Source of the DNA: Yponomeuta sedellus
Lineage: Eukaryota > Arthropoda > Insecta > Lepidoptera > Yponomeutidae
Length of the DNA stretch: 64,000 bases
Assembly (NCBI GenBank): GCA_934045075.1
Contig: OW203726.1
Location: 7,586,860-7,650,859, forward strand
Direction of reading: 5' to 3'
Part shown: one piece after another, positions 41,094 through 54,400 of the stretch
Position numbering within the stretch: position 1 is the stretch's first letter
Layout of the letters: each line of letters starts with the position of its first letter
Notes under the pieces: model-generated
Told to the model about the DNA's origin: nothing
What the model saw: the letters and a program-made list of their open reading frames with translations, nothing else
Database searches by the model: none
Translations under genes and position numbers: made by a program

Positions 41094-41728
41094 AGTCGTC
41101 CTTAGCGTAACTGATTGTAGTGCACGTGTGTAAAGGTTGATGTGCTCTCGACTTTACATCCTCGTGTAACAAAATCCTCATAAAATTTAGGGTTCTATTC
41201 GTGAGTACAAGGAACTTTTAATGTAGGTAAAAATTTTACATAACTAAAACAGTGTTCAGACAAGACAATCACTTGTCCTGGTCCCGAACTAGGATACCCC
41301 GTGTGGCTACCAGACAAGGACATCAGAAACTTGGAAATATTGTGGAGCTATTAGGACCAATGTACGGCGGATCCCAGTGGGAATCCAACCCACGAGCTCC
41401 GCCATGGATATCACACGTGATACCGTAAAAAAACGAACCGTAGGCGAATTTTTTATAGTATCACACGAGTGTCATACATAAGACCAAGTTATGTACAGTG
41501 TCACACACTACTTATCTACTCTCATACTATACAAATACATATTTTACATAAAATTATATTAAATAGAACCAAACTTTGTTTAAATATTGAAAAGTTTTTT
41601 TAAATGTAAAATGTTGGCACCAAGGCGCAAACATCGATTGCGCATGCGTGTTGCGTCGCCGCGGTTCATTGAAACCTTTTTTTTAAAAGTAGAGGTTCAA
41701 CCTTCTTGGTCCAGCTGGAGGTTGTATA
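41094..41728. other. Intronic sequence with a reversed SINE fragment
   Basis: Apart from a reversed SINE piece (about 41275-41345) the stretch has no gene. A tRNA-like GGGAATCCAACCCACGAGCT lies near 41380 and may belong to another SINE. The sequence before the LTR is AT-rich. Confidence 0.4.
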
Positions 41729-41966
41729 GGTGTGTTACGGGCTAGGGTTCTGGATTTGGATGTAAAACGCCAATGACAACTTCTTAGGATTTATTCACGC
41801 AGGGTCTGGTCTGCAGGTCTTCACGACACGTAGTCCACACGTAGATTCCAATCGCAGGTTCAATCGAAGTCCAATAGTATCGCTGAGGTCGTAGGTTATC
41901 GCTCGTATCGCAGGTATGTTCACTTGAAGTTCACTCTTCGCTATTCCAAACGGAACTGAAAGCGCG

Positions 41967-43469
41967 TTTTTTTTTTTTATTAACCCTATAAAGGGCACCC
42001 TCCGGAGGACACGGGGTGAGGGAGGTGGTGAATGCTCATGCATAACAGCACGGACCCGGCCGTGCTGCCAATGTGGGACTCACAAGAAGTGCGCCTACCC
42101 ACTAAACACCACCTTGGGACTGGTTTTGGTCCTAAAGACCCCTAAACCCACATCGGGAGCGACCCCCCTCGAGGCCGAGGAGGGCGCACAGCGGAGCTCC
42201 CTAGCGGAGCGTCCGCTTAGAAGAGTTTATATTACAAAACTGCTATGAAAGAGCAGTGCCCCCCCTAGGGGGGACACTGGCAGAGGAGGGGGGCGCGTCT
42301 GACTGGGACCGAGCCTCTAAGAGGTGGTTCAGGTTAGACGACAATTTGTCGGGCGGGTCAACGAGTACGTTCCTGGGCCTGCGCACCAGGTAACGTGGGT
42401 CCGTCGTGGGCGGAGAGTAAGCCGCTGCTTCGCGGATCAGGGGGTTGGGATGTTCTTCAGCAGTGCTGAAGAACGTCTCTGAGAGAGACCTAATAAATTG
42501 CTGCATGGTTGGAATTTCCATGTCCCGATGTAGGTCTGCGTTCCTGACGCACCAGTGAGCGTTCAGTGCCCTACGAATAAAAATGTTCTGTACCCTCTGC
42601 AGTCCGTTCAGGGCTGAGGGGGGCGCTTGAGCGAAGACGGGTGCCGCGTAAGTCATCACGGGACGAATGCAAACCTTATAGAGCGTTCGCTTGTTCCTAG
42701 CTGACATCCTACTATGCCGGCCTATCATGGGTGATAGGCGGCCTAGGTAAAATCGGGCTGTCCGGGTCACCTTCCGGATGTGTGGGACGAAAGTCAGGTT
42801 CCTATCTAAAATGACACCTAGGTACTTGGCGGATTTTTGCCAGGGGACTGGGGTCCCTAACATGCGAATGGGGGGGTCCTCGCTGAGAAACCGTCCACGC
42901 TTGTGTTCAAAACGCACAGCCGTGCTTTTCTCCGGGTTGACCTCGATGCGCCATAGTCTGAACCAGGCTCCTAGCTTATCGACCGCGGGTTGGAGTTTGC
43001 GGAGGATACACGACATCTGCCGACTCTTGCAGTAGAGTGCGGTGTCGTCGGCAAAAAGTGACAATTGGACCCCATCGCCGGGAATGGGAATGTCATTTGT
43101 GTACGAAATGTACAGGAGGGGGGAGAGCACGGAGCCTTGCGGGACCCCGGCTCTGAGCGGACGGGGGGACGAGAGTACCCCCTCGTGTCTAAAACGGAAG
43201 GACCGATCCTTCAAAAAGCTATATATGACGCGGACAAGTCGGTCGGGGAGACCCAGTTCGTACAATTTGTACACGAGCCCTGCGTGCCAGACCTTGTCAA
43301 AGGCCTTGGCGACATCGAAGAAGACGGCTACCGTCTTTTCGCGCCTAGGGAAGAAACCACTCAAGATATAGTCTACTATGCGGTGGACTTGTTGAGGGCA
43401 AGAGTGCCTAGCTCGAAAGCCAAATTGGTGATGGATGATGAGAGGGGGTCCCTCTGACGGGAAGAGGTG
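41967..43469 (-). mobile_element. Jockey-like LINE, 5'-truncated 1.5-kb copy in the solo LTR
   Basis: The insertion starts with a poly-T (reversed A tail) at 41967 and is flanked by a perfect 10-bp duplication TGAAAGCGCG (41957-41966 and 43470-43479). Its 3' UTR (41967-42190) matches the short copy at 15164-15380. It contains RT sequence to position 43469. It lies in sense orientation to the LTR, at the LTR's predicted transcription start. Confidence 0.9.
42243..43469 (-). pseudogene. Jockey-clade reverse transcriptase, C-terminal part
   Basis: The frame has HQFGFRARHSCPQQ, VAVFFDVAKAFDKVWHAGL, GVPQGSVLSPLLYISYTNDI, the catalytic FADD (FADDTALYC), KYLGVILDRNLTF and a thumb and C-terminal region ending in a Pro/Ser-rich tail. 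FADDTALY and the C-terminus fit the Jockey clade. The endonuclease and first RT motifs are missing because the copy is 5' truncated. The open frame continues upstream to 43559 only by reading into LTR sequence. There is no internal stop in the LINE part, so the insertion is young. Confidence 0.85.
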
Positions 43470-43732
43470 TGAAAGCGCGCCGCGGCGACCGCTATTTATT
43501 TCCGCCGGCCAGGGTTCTAGAACATTCAAGTACGTACCTACACTCGGTGCACGCGGCAACGACTCTAGAACAAAGTCCTTGTCAAAGAGATTTGAACCTT
43601 ATACTAGTGGACATACGAGTTACTATTGCTTGCAGCGTTTTATTGTTAACTAAAACGCAGCATGCGGCGACTATTCGATAGGCTTCTAGAAGGCTCTATT
43701 CTAGATGGTTCGGGATAGGACCGCGACAGGTG

Positions 43733-45045
43733 TATCGTTATGATTAAAAACTTATATTATGATACAGGTGTCCATACAAGACCTGTATCGTAATAAAACT
43801 TTAATTTTTTTTATATTTGGCCTTCGCGTTATGTTTGTCATAAGAGTTTTGTTTTCAGTTTTATAATCTTTGTATTATAGTATCAGAGTAGATAATCGTA
43901 AAAATTATAATGCATTTGCCGATGTCCTTAGTATAGTGTAGTGATGTGTGTAAGTCTACTATTGATGTACCATGCCCGGCTATGTTGGAAATATGCCCGG
44001 CCACGAATGTGACAACAAAAGCGTGCTTTATTTATAACATGCTTTTATTAGTTTCATATGTATCTAACTGACACACTACGAGTATGTCTATCGTCTTCAT
44101 TAAGCATACACTTCTAGGAATACAGAATTGACTTCTAACGATTTCAAACGTTACACGTAGGTATTTGTAAATGCATGTAATTTGAGTAATACAATTAACT
44201 TGGTATCATAGAGCTGCTGTGATGATGGAGACAGGAGTAAATAGTGCAATTCTTTAAAACTGTATTTACTGCGCCATCTATTGTTAGTTGCAGATCATTT
44301 TGTGATGTTAAACAAACCTCAACAATATGAATTTCCGCTTGTTTTAATTGGGTGGCGCCACTACACTGCGTTTATGTTATAATTAAAGTGGTTGCCTCAC
44401 TTTAATTATTACATAAAAGCATAAAATTAAACCGCCCCAATACGTGTTTGTGCGCACGAAAATGGTCCTTTTATAAGATGGTCGACCATTACTCATTATT
44501 AACTTGTAAAGCCCTACTTATACAATACAAAAAATACAAATACAAAATGTTTATTTTAACCACAAAAACACAGCAATATCTTTATGTTACATTGAGTATA
44601 CAAGCAGAAGGTACATTAAAAAGGTGTTAGTTTTTATGGCAGAGTTTACTACGAATCTAATTTACTGTGGTCTCCACACTAGGTTATACCTGTATCGTGG
44701 AGACCAATTACTTTATCAATGGTTTTATCAAGTCGTAGAAGGTGCATTAGATTGCCAGACCTGTATGTTAGAAATTAGAATTTATGTATGAACTTAGCCG
44801 TTATATTTTTCCTTTTAACATTATTACGTATCAGGCCACTAAGAAAGTGTTGCGAAAAAAAGTTTTTATGTATGAGAGACTGGCCAGTAAAAATTGATAA
44901 GTTCCAATTTAAAAAAAATCTATATATTTTTGCGAAATAATTTAAATTATCTTGTCTCATTGAAGAATGGATCTGCGCCTTGAACCTTTTTGTGCTATGA
45001 TTTTTTAACGATTTCGAGTGCCGCCTGAAACTCAAGATTTGTACG
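43733..45045. other. AT-rich intronic sequence
   Basis: No gene is supported. Small inverted pairs are present: GATACAGGT...ACCTGTATC near 43760-43790 and TATAATTAAAGTG...CACTTTAATTATTA near 44375-44410. A minus-strand frame at 44775-45137 is AT-rich chance sequence. Confidence 0.45.
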
Positions 45046-45049
45046 ATAT

Positions 45050-45715
45050 AAGTACAAATCAAACGTGCTTCAAACGACACTATGAAGGACCTTTCAGGCC
45101 AACTGTGTATCGTTGGTAAAACTACTTCAAGCGCCATTGACTAACTTCGAGAAATGACGCATGTTACGGAAGAAAACGTGCTAGCAGTGAAACATTTTAT
45201 ACAAGACAGTGGGCGAGCTAGGTATCAGGATATTCAGCACATACTCGTACTGCAATTGGATCGGGAAGCCTTCACGAGATTCTACACCTGCATTTTTGCT
45301 TGAGGAGGATAGTTTGGCGCTGGATGCCGCACAACCTCGTCAGAAGGGCAAGCCTGGGTGGAATGGTGCCGTCGCATACAAGTTTGAAGCAGGCTTGTCT
45401 CTGCGTGTTTACGACAATACTACTGGTGACGAGTCCTGGATTTATCAGTAAGATCCATAATCGTTGTGTCAGTCAGAGACGAAGCTAGATATCTGTATAT
45501 ATCTTTATGTGAGGTGTGAGTCGACAGTTTACGTGATTTAAAACGAATCAACGCATACCAATGTGAAACGATCTACAAGCGGGGAGGAGATTTTGATCGC
45601 GGTTGACTGGCTATTTGGTATGAATTAAAGATTTAATTACGAATTTAAAGAATCTTTAACGCCGAATTGTAAAGAGGCTGGTGGTGAGTACTTTGAAAAT
45701 TAATAAAAAAACATA
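45050..45715 (+). pseudogene. Degenerate mariner-family transposase
   Basis: Pieces in different frames match mariner transposase in order: a PTVYRW motif (about 45100), TEENVLAVKHFIQ (about 45160), a RRIVWRWMPHNL block (about 45305), TGDESWIYQ (about 45425, the first catalytic Asp) and an end GGEYFEN (about 45690). Stops and frameshifts are frequent, so it is an old copy. I could not define its terminal repeats. Confidence 0.6.
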
Positions 45716-46190
45716 GAAATTTTTATTTTATTTCCGCAAAACTTTCTGTATGTCCCACGAATGTGCCACTACCCTGATTTTTTAACGTTATTACAAACAG
45801 CCGTCTAATATTGTACATTGACATTAAAAAAAAAAAATTGTAAATTCTTTAGGTTGAAACATTATTTTTATTTCGGATTTCCATGTTAATTGAGCTTGAC
45901 TAAACTCTAGCAAGCGTATCTGGTTTTGGTATCCTAAGACCCCACTCTTGTTGTCTTAGCCACCGTATATTACGATACTAAAAAAACATAGAAACTAAAC
46001 GGTATATTTACATTTGTGCACGGGCATATTGGCCATATTCCCGGTACGTCTTGAAGACAGGGTGTTCTTATGACTAAAGTGATTTGACGTTACCTTGTAG
46101 AGTAACGGTAAGTACTTAATGTGTGTCGATCTTTTGTTCCAACGTCCACTCGCTGGCCTTTAACTAGGTTTAGTATGCATAATCAGGAAC

Positions 46191-46232
46191 AAAGCTGAGA
46201 AATGTGAAATCAGGCTCACATTTCTCAGCTTT
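46191..46232. repeat. Perfect hairpin, 17-bp arms
   Basis: AAAGCTGAGAAATGTGA (46191-46207) and its exact reverse complement (46216-46232) around an 8-base loop. No poly-U tract follows, so it is not a polymerase III or bacterial-type terminator. Confidence 0.75.
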
Positions 46233-46799
46233 GAGATAATCTGAGGAATGACTTATAATATGGTGCGCCTTGAGAATCAGTACAGAGGCCTATTTATGCG
46301 CACCAAATCTTTTCAGAATCCTAACGTCTAGCTGTCAAATTCCATACTAATTGCTATTGCAAAGGTCGTGATTCAGACAGGATTTTTTTGCGCGTAATAT
46401 ATATTGGAGGTGGTATATGCACATGTACTGGCCAGTTATAATCTTATCCCAGTACATGACTGACACCGATTTGAATATCGCTAGGATACCATTGTTTGTT
46501 GTGATGTGTGACACTTGCGGAAAATATATCAACCGAGCAACATCTAGCGTTTTACTATCATATCCACACTCTGCTAGTAGGCTGTAATGTAGGCGTCTAC
46601 CAGTCCTTGTTTACAACAATAATATAGCGGTCGGGGTTGGTCGCCAATGATCGCCGATTTCTGATCAGTTGGCCCATGAAGGAACACACTATCCACTGCT
46701 TTCCTTATTAGGATTTAATATGTCGTCGATACTGGGCCAGTTTCTGAATTTTGAATTTCGCTAAATAAATAGTTTACTGTTTTGCTGTCTTTAAGAATT

Positions 46800-47065
46800 T
46801 CTCATAAAAGAGTATGGTCTAATAAAAGAGATCATAGGGCATTTCCCGTTGATCTAGAATTATAAATTGTCAAGTAATATTATACTACAAATACAGGAAA
46901 AAAATCTGAAAACTGCATTTATAATTAAATCATAAAAAAATGTCTCTGTAATCTGGTAAAAGCTAGGCAAAAGCTGCGAACCTGGATTTCTAAACTATTT
47001 AGAATATAAGCACCTACCTCCAAATTTGTACGAATCCCTAGATGCAAGAGTCCGACTCGCACTTG
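46800..47065 (+). repeat. Lepidopteran dispersed repeat fragment ending GAGTCCGACTCGCACTTGAC
   Basis: CCGTTGATCTAGAATTATAA (about 46848) and the tail GAGTCCGACTCGCACTTGAC (about 47048) are characteristic pieces of the AGGGTTCCGTACC family. Confidence 0.6.
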
Positions 47066-48478
47066 ACAGATTTTTTAATTTCTTTTTTGTTATTTTCATC
47101 CTACATAATTTTATATAAACGGCATTTCATTGTGGTGCTGGGAACGAAATAAAACATATCGGTTTTAATAAAATTTCTTTAATTCAATGAATAATCGAAA
47201 TCACCATGAAAAATATCGTCACAAAATAGGTTTCCTTACACTTAGTATAGGTAATTTATTATCTTATTAATTCTTTTACGGGAATTGATGATTGAATATG
47301 GATTACATACTGCTTACAATCTATTAGTAAAAATATAAAAAGTGCGCATGGATTGCACACGTCGTACGTCTTTCAGTTGATTTTATTATGCTATCTATTA
47401 TACCATACTAGTAAACGAAAACGGCCAAGATTTAAAAGAGATTCCAGAAAGTACTGAAAGCCTACAATCTAAATCGTCATAATGTATATGGCTAAAATGA
47501 CTGACAATATCTTAATCTAAAATTACTAATATAATATTACATACTAGGTAAATCTTAGATTGGTCCTGAGTGGGAATGTCTGTTTGTATGTACCTTATAC
47601 CTGTGGAAGACAGGAAATGCAAGTCTGGAGTTGGTCGAGCAGTAAGGTGCTCAAATTTACGAGGTTCTGATAACGTTAAAATGGCACAAAAAATGAGTTC
47701 ATTTACACCGTAACATGAGGTCCCTAACATTTTATAGTACCTTTAGACTTGCACCAGGGTCTTAACGTTACAACATAGGTTTGCTATGTGTGATATGTAT
47801 ATATTTTGCATAAAACTAGAAAATGAAATTCAGGACAAGACCCTACAAAACTCCTCAACAGAAGCGAACAATACAAATATCATCATTACTCTGCGCAGAA
47901 CTAGTTGTATAGGAAATTCATTGTAGCTATCTACTTACACACTATTTATCATCAATACATTCTTACTCCAAAGTATTGACATATAGTTAGTCACCCCATA
48001 AAATCCCAATTTATAGTTGCTACAACAGTCTTCACCAATGTCTTTTTATAACAATAAATTCATTAACATTAATTTTATTTCCAACCAGACTTCAAGAATT
48101 TTGAAATATTAACTATGTATTCACAAACGTTCATCTATCATGTATAGATTTTTTACACTAAAACCGAGACCTAAATTTTAAAGCTTATGCTTAGACGACG
48201 GAGGCAAAACGTGGCGGAGATTTTCAGTATAGTATTTTTACAATTGCCTACTACATTATCTTAATTAATGTCAATACAAGAAAAAAACGGAATGTCTTGA
48301 ATTATCTTAATTATGAAGCTACGTATTGATTTAGTATCGACTACAATCAGCATCCTCATATTTCTTTCACGAGAGCAATACACGAATAATAGTGTAGGAG
48401 ATCTAGGGTAGGCAGAAGAGCGTTGCATTGGAAAATGTCGACTTTGTATCATCTATTGCTCTCAGTATACTCGCCTTC
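47066..48478. other. Downstream region of inx3
   Basis: The part next to the inx3 stop should be its 3' UTR. TTTATT at 48074-48079 is a minus-strand AATAAA about 400 bp after the stop. The remainder is AT-rich with no supported gene. Confidence 0.5.
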
Positions 48479-51400
48479 TTACGTTTCGGTCTCCTTGGAG
48501 AACTTGTCGATGTCAGGGTATATGGGGGCCATCTCGATAGTTGAGGGGGCTGAGGGCGCATTGGAGCCGAGGTGGAGTCTTCGGGAGAGCTCGTCCAGCA
48601 CCTCGCCGAACACTCGCAGCGACATATTTTGGCCCAGGAAGTGGAGGAGAAGGAAGTCGCCAACCTGCGAGGGCGAAGTTTGATTACCATTTAAATAACT
48701 TTGTAATAAAATAAAACAACTCTTCATCTACTTATGCGTAAATATTATGAGCAAACTATTAAGCTTATTTAAAATTGTTCCCTGTTTCCAAGTGAGTAAG
48801 CATTGACAATCAATATTCCTCAGGAAAATTATGAGAGAACATTGCGTCACCATTTGTCACAGAAGCAATTCATATGCCTCACAAATTGGACCAACTCTTT
48901 ATGTAATGGCGCCGTTATTTCTTGAGGTAAATTTTTAAGTTAAATTAAAATAATACTTTGTAATCCCAATAACAAATGAAAAACTAAACCTTATAAAATG
49001 CTTGAAAACACACCTGGGTCTTTCTAACAAGTGCTTCAACTCCATTCGGTGTGCCGAAGCGGAATCGCCTCTTGAGGATTGTCTCACGGGTGCTCGGTAA
49101 AAGAATCACAGCCGCCGAGTAGATCAAGGCCGATCCGGTGACCGTAGCCAGAATTATGAACCTGGAAATTCACATACGCAGGTGGTTATTTATATTATGT
49201 TTGTTGGAATTCCTCATCTGATTATATCTAATTCCGGAAACGATAAATTATAAGTAACACGCGTATATGCAAATGACTTAATTACGTGTACCAACCAGAA
49301 CCACAAGAAAATAAAGATTTTCTCGTTCAGGATGTTTAGGGCGAGCACGCAGAGAGCGTCGTGCGTCTGGATCGTTCCTGAAGATCCGAACTTGTGGAAT
49401 GTGCACTTGGTCAGTCTCGGGAAGATTTCGATCTGGGTGAGAAATGGGTTATATATAAGTTAAACTTCAGCTCGACTTTGCATTGCAAAGAAATTACACG
49501 GAACGGGTAAAGAGAATAAACTGAAGTACGCAAAGATGCTTTTATTCTGTTTTGGTGCTCCTATGCTTACCATAGGATCAGTGCGTTGGTCCTGGTTCAT
49601 GTTGGAGAACTTAATGACTTCTGTGCCGTAGGTCAGGAAAGCGCCACCGAGGAACGTGTCTAAGAAAAACATGTTGCCCACCTGCGAAATGCACGGTTAC
49701 ATGATTTTTTTTCGACATGTAAGAATTTATTAAAAAGTCCATACTCTCTCTTAGAAAAAGTGCATGAGCCCTGTGCAATGGGACCCATAGATGTTTATCA
49801 GTCATGCATGAAAGTCTGTGTAGTATGGAAAAGCTGAATGAAATAAAATAAAGACGGGTTTTAATTTAGGTTTCAAGTACACTTACCACGTTCACAAAGT
49901 TGAGCACTTCGCAGAAGAAATATCCAAACGAGTAGGTGTTGTGCATGTGGAGGGTGTCAAGTAGATATTGCACCAATCGGTTCTGGAATTACGCAACGTT
50001 AGCATTAGGAACTTACACGTTTGATAAGTGTTAAATGTATATTCGGAATACACATCCGGAAAACACGCAGAATTGTCTAACTATAGGGATAGTTATAAAA
50101 ATCGGGAAGTGTAATTTTAATTTTAGACTTAAAGATAGATAGACAACACTTTATTGCACAACCGGAAAAATATTACAACCGTGATTCTTAAATCTAAGTA
50201 ATGTTATACAATTGGCGGTCTTATCGCTAAGAGCGATCTCTTCCAGACAACCTTTGGATGGAGTGGATTGCATGAAGAATATAGTCGGTACGTGGTGCAT
50301 GTACATAAATAAATGAATCGAAAATATATTGATAACAAACAGCAAGAGTGCGAGAATATGATTACTTATAATTACCTACGATATAATGTACATAATACAC
50401 ATTGTAGTTCCGAGTTATCAAGGAATATTAAAAGCTTCAACGGATTTGAATGAGATTTGGTCAGACCTTGTCCTGAATTATAATTTATACATAAATGTTT
50501 ACTGGCTTAGCGACCCAAAATGGATCTTGATCTCCGCAAGCAAAAGACGCCATCTCTTAATCGTCTATCTGGAGCTCACGTAGTCCCCACTGCAGTAACT
50601 TAGGTTACTTTTAATTAAATACCACGCACGCGGACTTAGTAACTGCTGCACTTTAAAATAAAATGTGTCTTCTATCTTTTGAACGTTACCTGTCGTTTAG
50701 ATCGGTCGTCTGCGATGTTCGCTACGGTACCACGCATACCATCAGATATCATGCGGACCTTTCCCTCTTCCCAGTTCTTCCAGATCCAGTGAGGGACGTA
50801 GAATAGGATACCCTGAAAATTGTTGACTTTTCTCAAAAGTGTTCTCTTACTATAGGGAGTTCTATGAAAATGATGAGTATTTTTTAAATTGTATTATTTT
50901 ACTTAGTATATTTTACAACAGGCATTGATTCATTGTTTCTCTGGGTCCACCAAATAATGGGTGAGTAATGTGGTGAAAATTAACTACAGTTCCGGGATAG
51001 CCCCGTATCGCTTCGGAGATCTCAGTAATACTATCACAAAAAGTCATTCGACTTCTGAGTAAAGTAAAACAATAAAAACAGCCCTATTTTACTTGAGGTG
51101 ATTTATCACTATTCTATTCTAACTATTTCTAATATTTTTATGCTGTGAAAAAATAACGTCTTCCAGAATCGACATTTTGTGCGTTTTCAATCGTCATCTT
51201 ACTATAGCTTTTCTTACCTGGAAGAACAGCATGAAAGGCACCCACTGGTAGTAGGAATGGATGCGTCTCTCTTGGTCATGGCCATTTCCCAGTCCCGGGT
51301 GGACGATTCCTTGGTTCTGAGCGTTTGGCAGTGTAAACGTGAAGGTAATCCAACAGAAGGTGTTTAAGACGTGCGTTGGGACCGCGCCGTCGTTGATGCA

Positions 51401-54400
51401 TGAGATCGGGTCGCCTGAAATGGAGACATTTGGTATAATTATAACATTAGCCCTAGAGGACTTCAAATATTGTAATCTGAGTTTGCTGTTGGCCCTTGTC
51501 GGCCCAATGCACATCATGTAGGTCACAGTACAGCTGTTTGTTGTACGTATCTTTTTGCCTTCTGTGTCTTATGCCATATGTATTTCTTCGTGTTGTCTTA
51601 TTTTTACGCAATACAATAACTGTATGTACCTCGGAAAAGGAAGCTCTTGGCGTCATCATGAGGTCCTGTCATTTGTTATGTTCCCACGTGCCCTCGACAT
51701 TGCACCGTGGCGGATGACGCCAATATCGAATTTAATAGCACTGCATCTGCCACCCGCAGCTTCAGACCTCGAAGTGCACCCTAAATCGATCTCTATCCCT
51801 TGCGAATAGGAGTCAAAACTTCAGCTTCGCGACTGTATACCTGCCTCATTTGCGTTGACCGTGACTCGCCTCACCTCGCCCGATGGATTGTGATTTGTGA
51901 GGGCTCGATATAATATATTATATTCATTGGGTAAGTCTGAACTGTCGATTTTTTGGAAACAATAATAATTTGATGGAATTCTTTACTTAGCACGCAAATT
52001 CGGTGCTTAGTTAAATGATGGCTGTGATTTTCAATAATGTCTATTTTAAGCCATTCAAAAGGATGGCACTGCTTGAACTTGGCCTTCCTCCTTCAGTTTT
52101 TTTGTTGTATAGCGATTACAAACGAGGCTTGGTTCACCACGAGCATTGGATGCGTGCGTCATGCTTTTGGTTGATAACGGTTTGTGTTTCATTGTCATTT
52201 AGTGGACAGGGTATTCAATAATTCCAAAGGGCGCGATCTAATCGTATTAATCATATTTTTAGTTGTCACAGTATTGTTTGCAGATAACTAGTAGGTAAAG
52301 TTATATACTTACAAAAAAATAATAATGAACGAAACATCGTAGGAACGTTGAAGTACCTTCCTTCGATATTCATACGTCACTTCAAGTTATGTTTTAGTTA
52401 CCCCCTGTTTCTGCTATACTAACAATCTATTATTGTACCGTATAGTTAGCAACGGTTAGCTTATATCATTAGTTTAACAGATTGTTAGTAAATGAGAATG
52501 CGGCGGTTAGTAGTAGGTACTTATTTAATGTACTTATTAAACCTACAAGTGATTAAGCTCGTTATTCTGGTTGGTAGTTATGGTAATCGAGTTGCTCCTA
52601 TTGTAAAAAAACTCGATTAATCGATTGTTAGCTAAGTGTAATTCAATTAGCAGACAATAAAGACTGTATTGGCTTGCGGTATTTCATTTCATTGTTAACT
52701 GACTTGTGCTAGTAAAATCCTAGTTCACTGTAACCATGTGAGATAAGAGCTTTGCAGATTAACTATTGATTCAGACTAAGCTTGGGCATGTGATAAATTA
52801 AATACACATGATGATTACTTGTGGACTGGGTCCATATTACGTATCTAATTGCAGGTCGATATTGGCTCGTCCTAACCTAACCGATAACCGTGTAAACTTT
52901 AGTGAAATTTAACGTTAACGGTAAGCGCTAGTATAAAATTTTCATTAAATTAAATAAAATTGTTTATTTTTTAACTCAAATTACATAATATTTAACCGTA
53001 TTCGGAGCCTCCTTTTAAGCAAAGAGATGCCTGTGTTAGGAAGCTCCGATCTTACATAGCCAGTGTTATATAATTTGTATAGTTTACACATAAACATTTT
53101 AAGAAAAGAATAATTCATTGGTTTTGGACTTTATTTCAAAGTGATAAGGTTCAATTTATGGTGTTAACTTTGATACCACTGTCTTGTATAGGGTTAAGAA
53201 TGAGTCTTCCTAAGAACAGCGTAACATAAGCATGTCACAATTATGAAGGAGGGTATTAAAACAAAAAAAATTGTTACCAAAAACTACATGTTTGAGCTAC
53301 AAATTAATGATATATTAATTAAGAAGCAGTAGCCTGTATTACCTGTATGATTATTATAAAGTAACAAATAGTCATTTTTATGAAGTACATTTTTAGGATA
53401 AATATATACAGAGTTTTATTATTAGAACAAAAACCAAATATATAACAGGGACGCACCTTTGAATACCCTAATCGGGGATAAAACCCCGGTGGGATCCCAA
53501 CTCTACCTCCTGATGCCGACTGGCTAACTTGTATAGCTGCGGGCTTTTTGCGATTGTGGGTCACGGTAAACAGCGGAATATGTGTACAGAGTATAGAATT
53601 AAACTTATACGTATATCACACTAGCCGAAGGCTGCGAGTGAACTTTCTTGCCTCGGCTGTTTCCAAGTAATCTCAGATTTTTATAATTTCTAAAACAAAG
53701 AAGTGAACAGCAAGCCTAACATATTTATGAATATTTAAATAGTGTTGGAGTACACAAATATTTGTTCGGCATCGTTTTGTTTTTTAGGTCATTTCGGCTA
53801 AAAATAAAAGCGTGCTCATCACAGTCAATGTTGAAATCAGTTACCGGAGCAACGGCATTGTTCTCAGCCTGTGCATTTATGACCGGTTTAGTCCATATTT
53901 ATAGCTATCCAATGGCAAATTCCATTTTAATACACCTAACGGGCGATTTTAATTAATGAGGTATATTTGAATCTAGTTATGTATTAAAAGGACATTGTCG
54001 CGATTATTTATTAGCGAAAATGTGAAGGCGATTAAACCCGTTTAATATATAACTATGTATGAGCATCGCGAGCCTGTAAGAAATACTATTTTATTCTAGG
54101 ACTTCCCAACTATAACGAATGGTTTGCACTATAACTATAGTAATTAACAAGCACTCTTTAAAATACTACTACTACCTTTTTATTTCATTCTACTAACTTC
54201 AATTAAAATAACGCCGATCGCGATCGTCCGGAATCGGTCCACAATTATTACATCGGGTTCTAAATATTACTGAAAAATATTTAATTTGACAGTATAGCGT
54301 TTTAAACCTGCAGCTTATTTACATTCTCAAAGCCTCCGGCCCAATTTAGTGTCCATGTGTGTCGCAACACAGTTTGGTACAAGAATCACACAAGAATAAC

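Larger units (their letters stand above)
41733..43728 (-). repeat. Solo LTR of the Gypsy-type family, carrying a LINE
   Basis: Reversed, it starts TGTCGCGGTCC and ends CCGTAACA like the LTRs at 10991-15623, with a 4-bp duplication GGTG outside (41729-41732 and 43729-43732). No internal element sequence remains, which is the product of LTR-LTR recombination. Without the LINE and one TSD copy it is about 480 bp. The TATA-like AATAAATA lies at 43493-43500 on the minus strand. Confidence 0.88.

Noticed and set aside
42243..43559. Complete protein of 438 residues on the minus strand
   Set aside because: The first ~30 codons read Gypsy LTR sequence; only 43469 and below belongs to the LINE.
44775..45137. 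120-residue minus-strand frame
   Set aside because: AT-rich composition, no recognisable domain, overlaps the degenerate mariner remains on the other strand.
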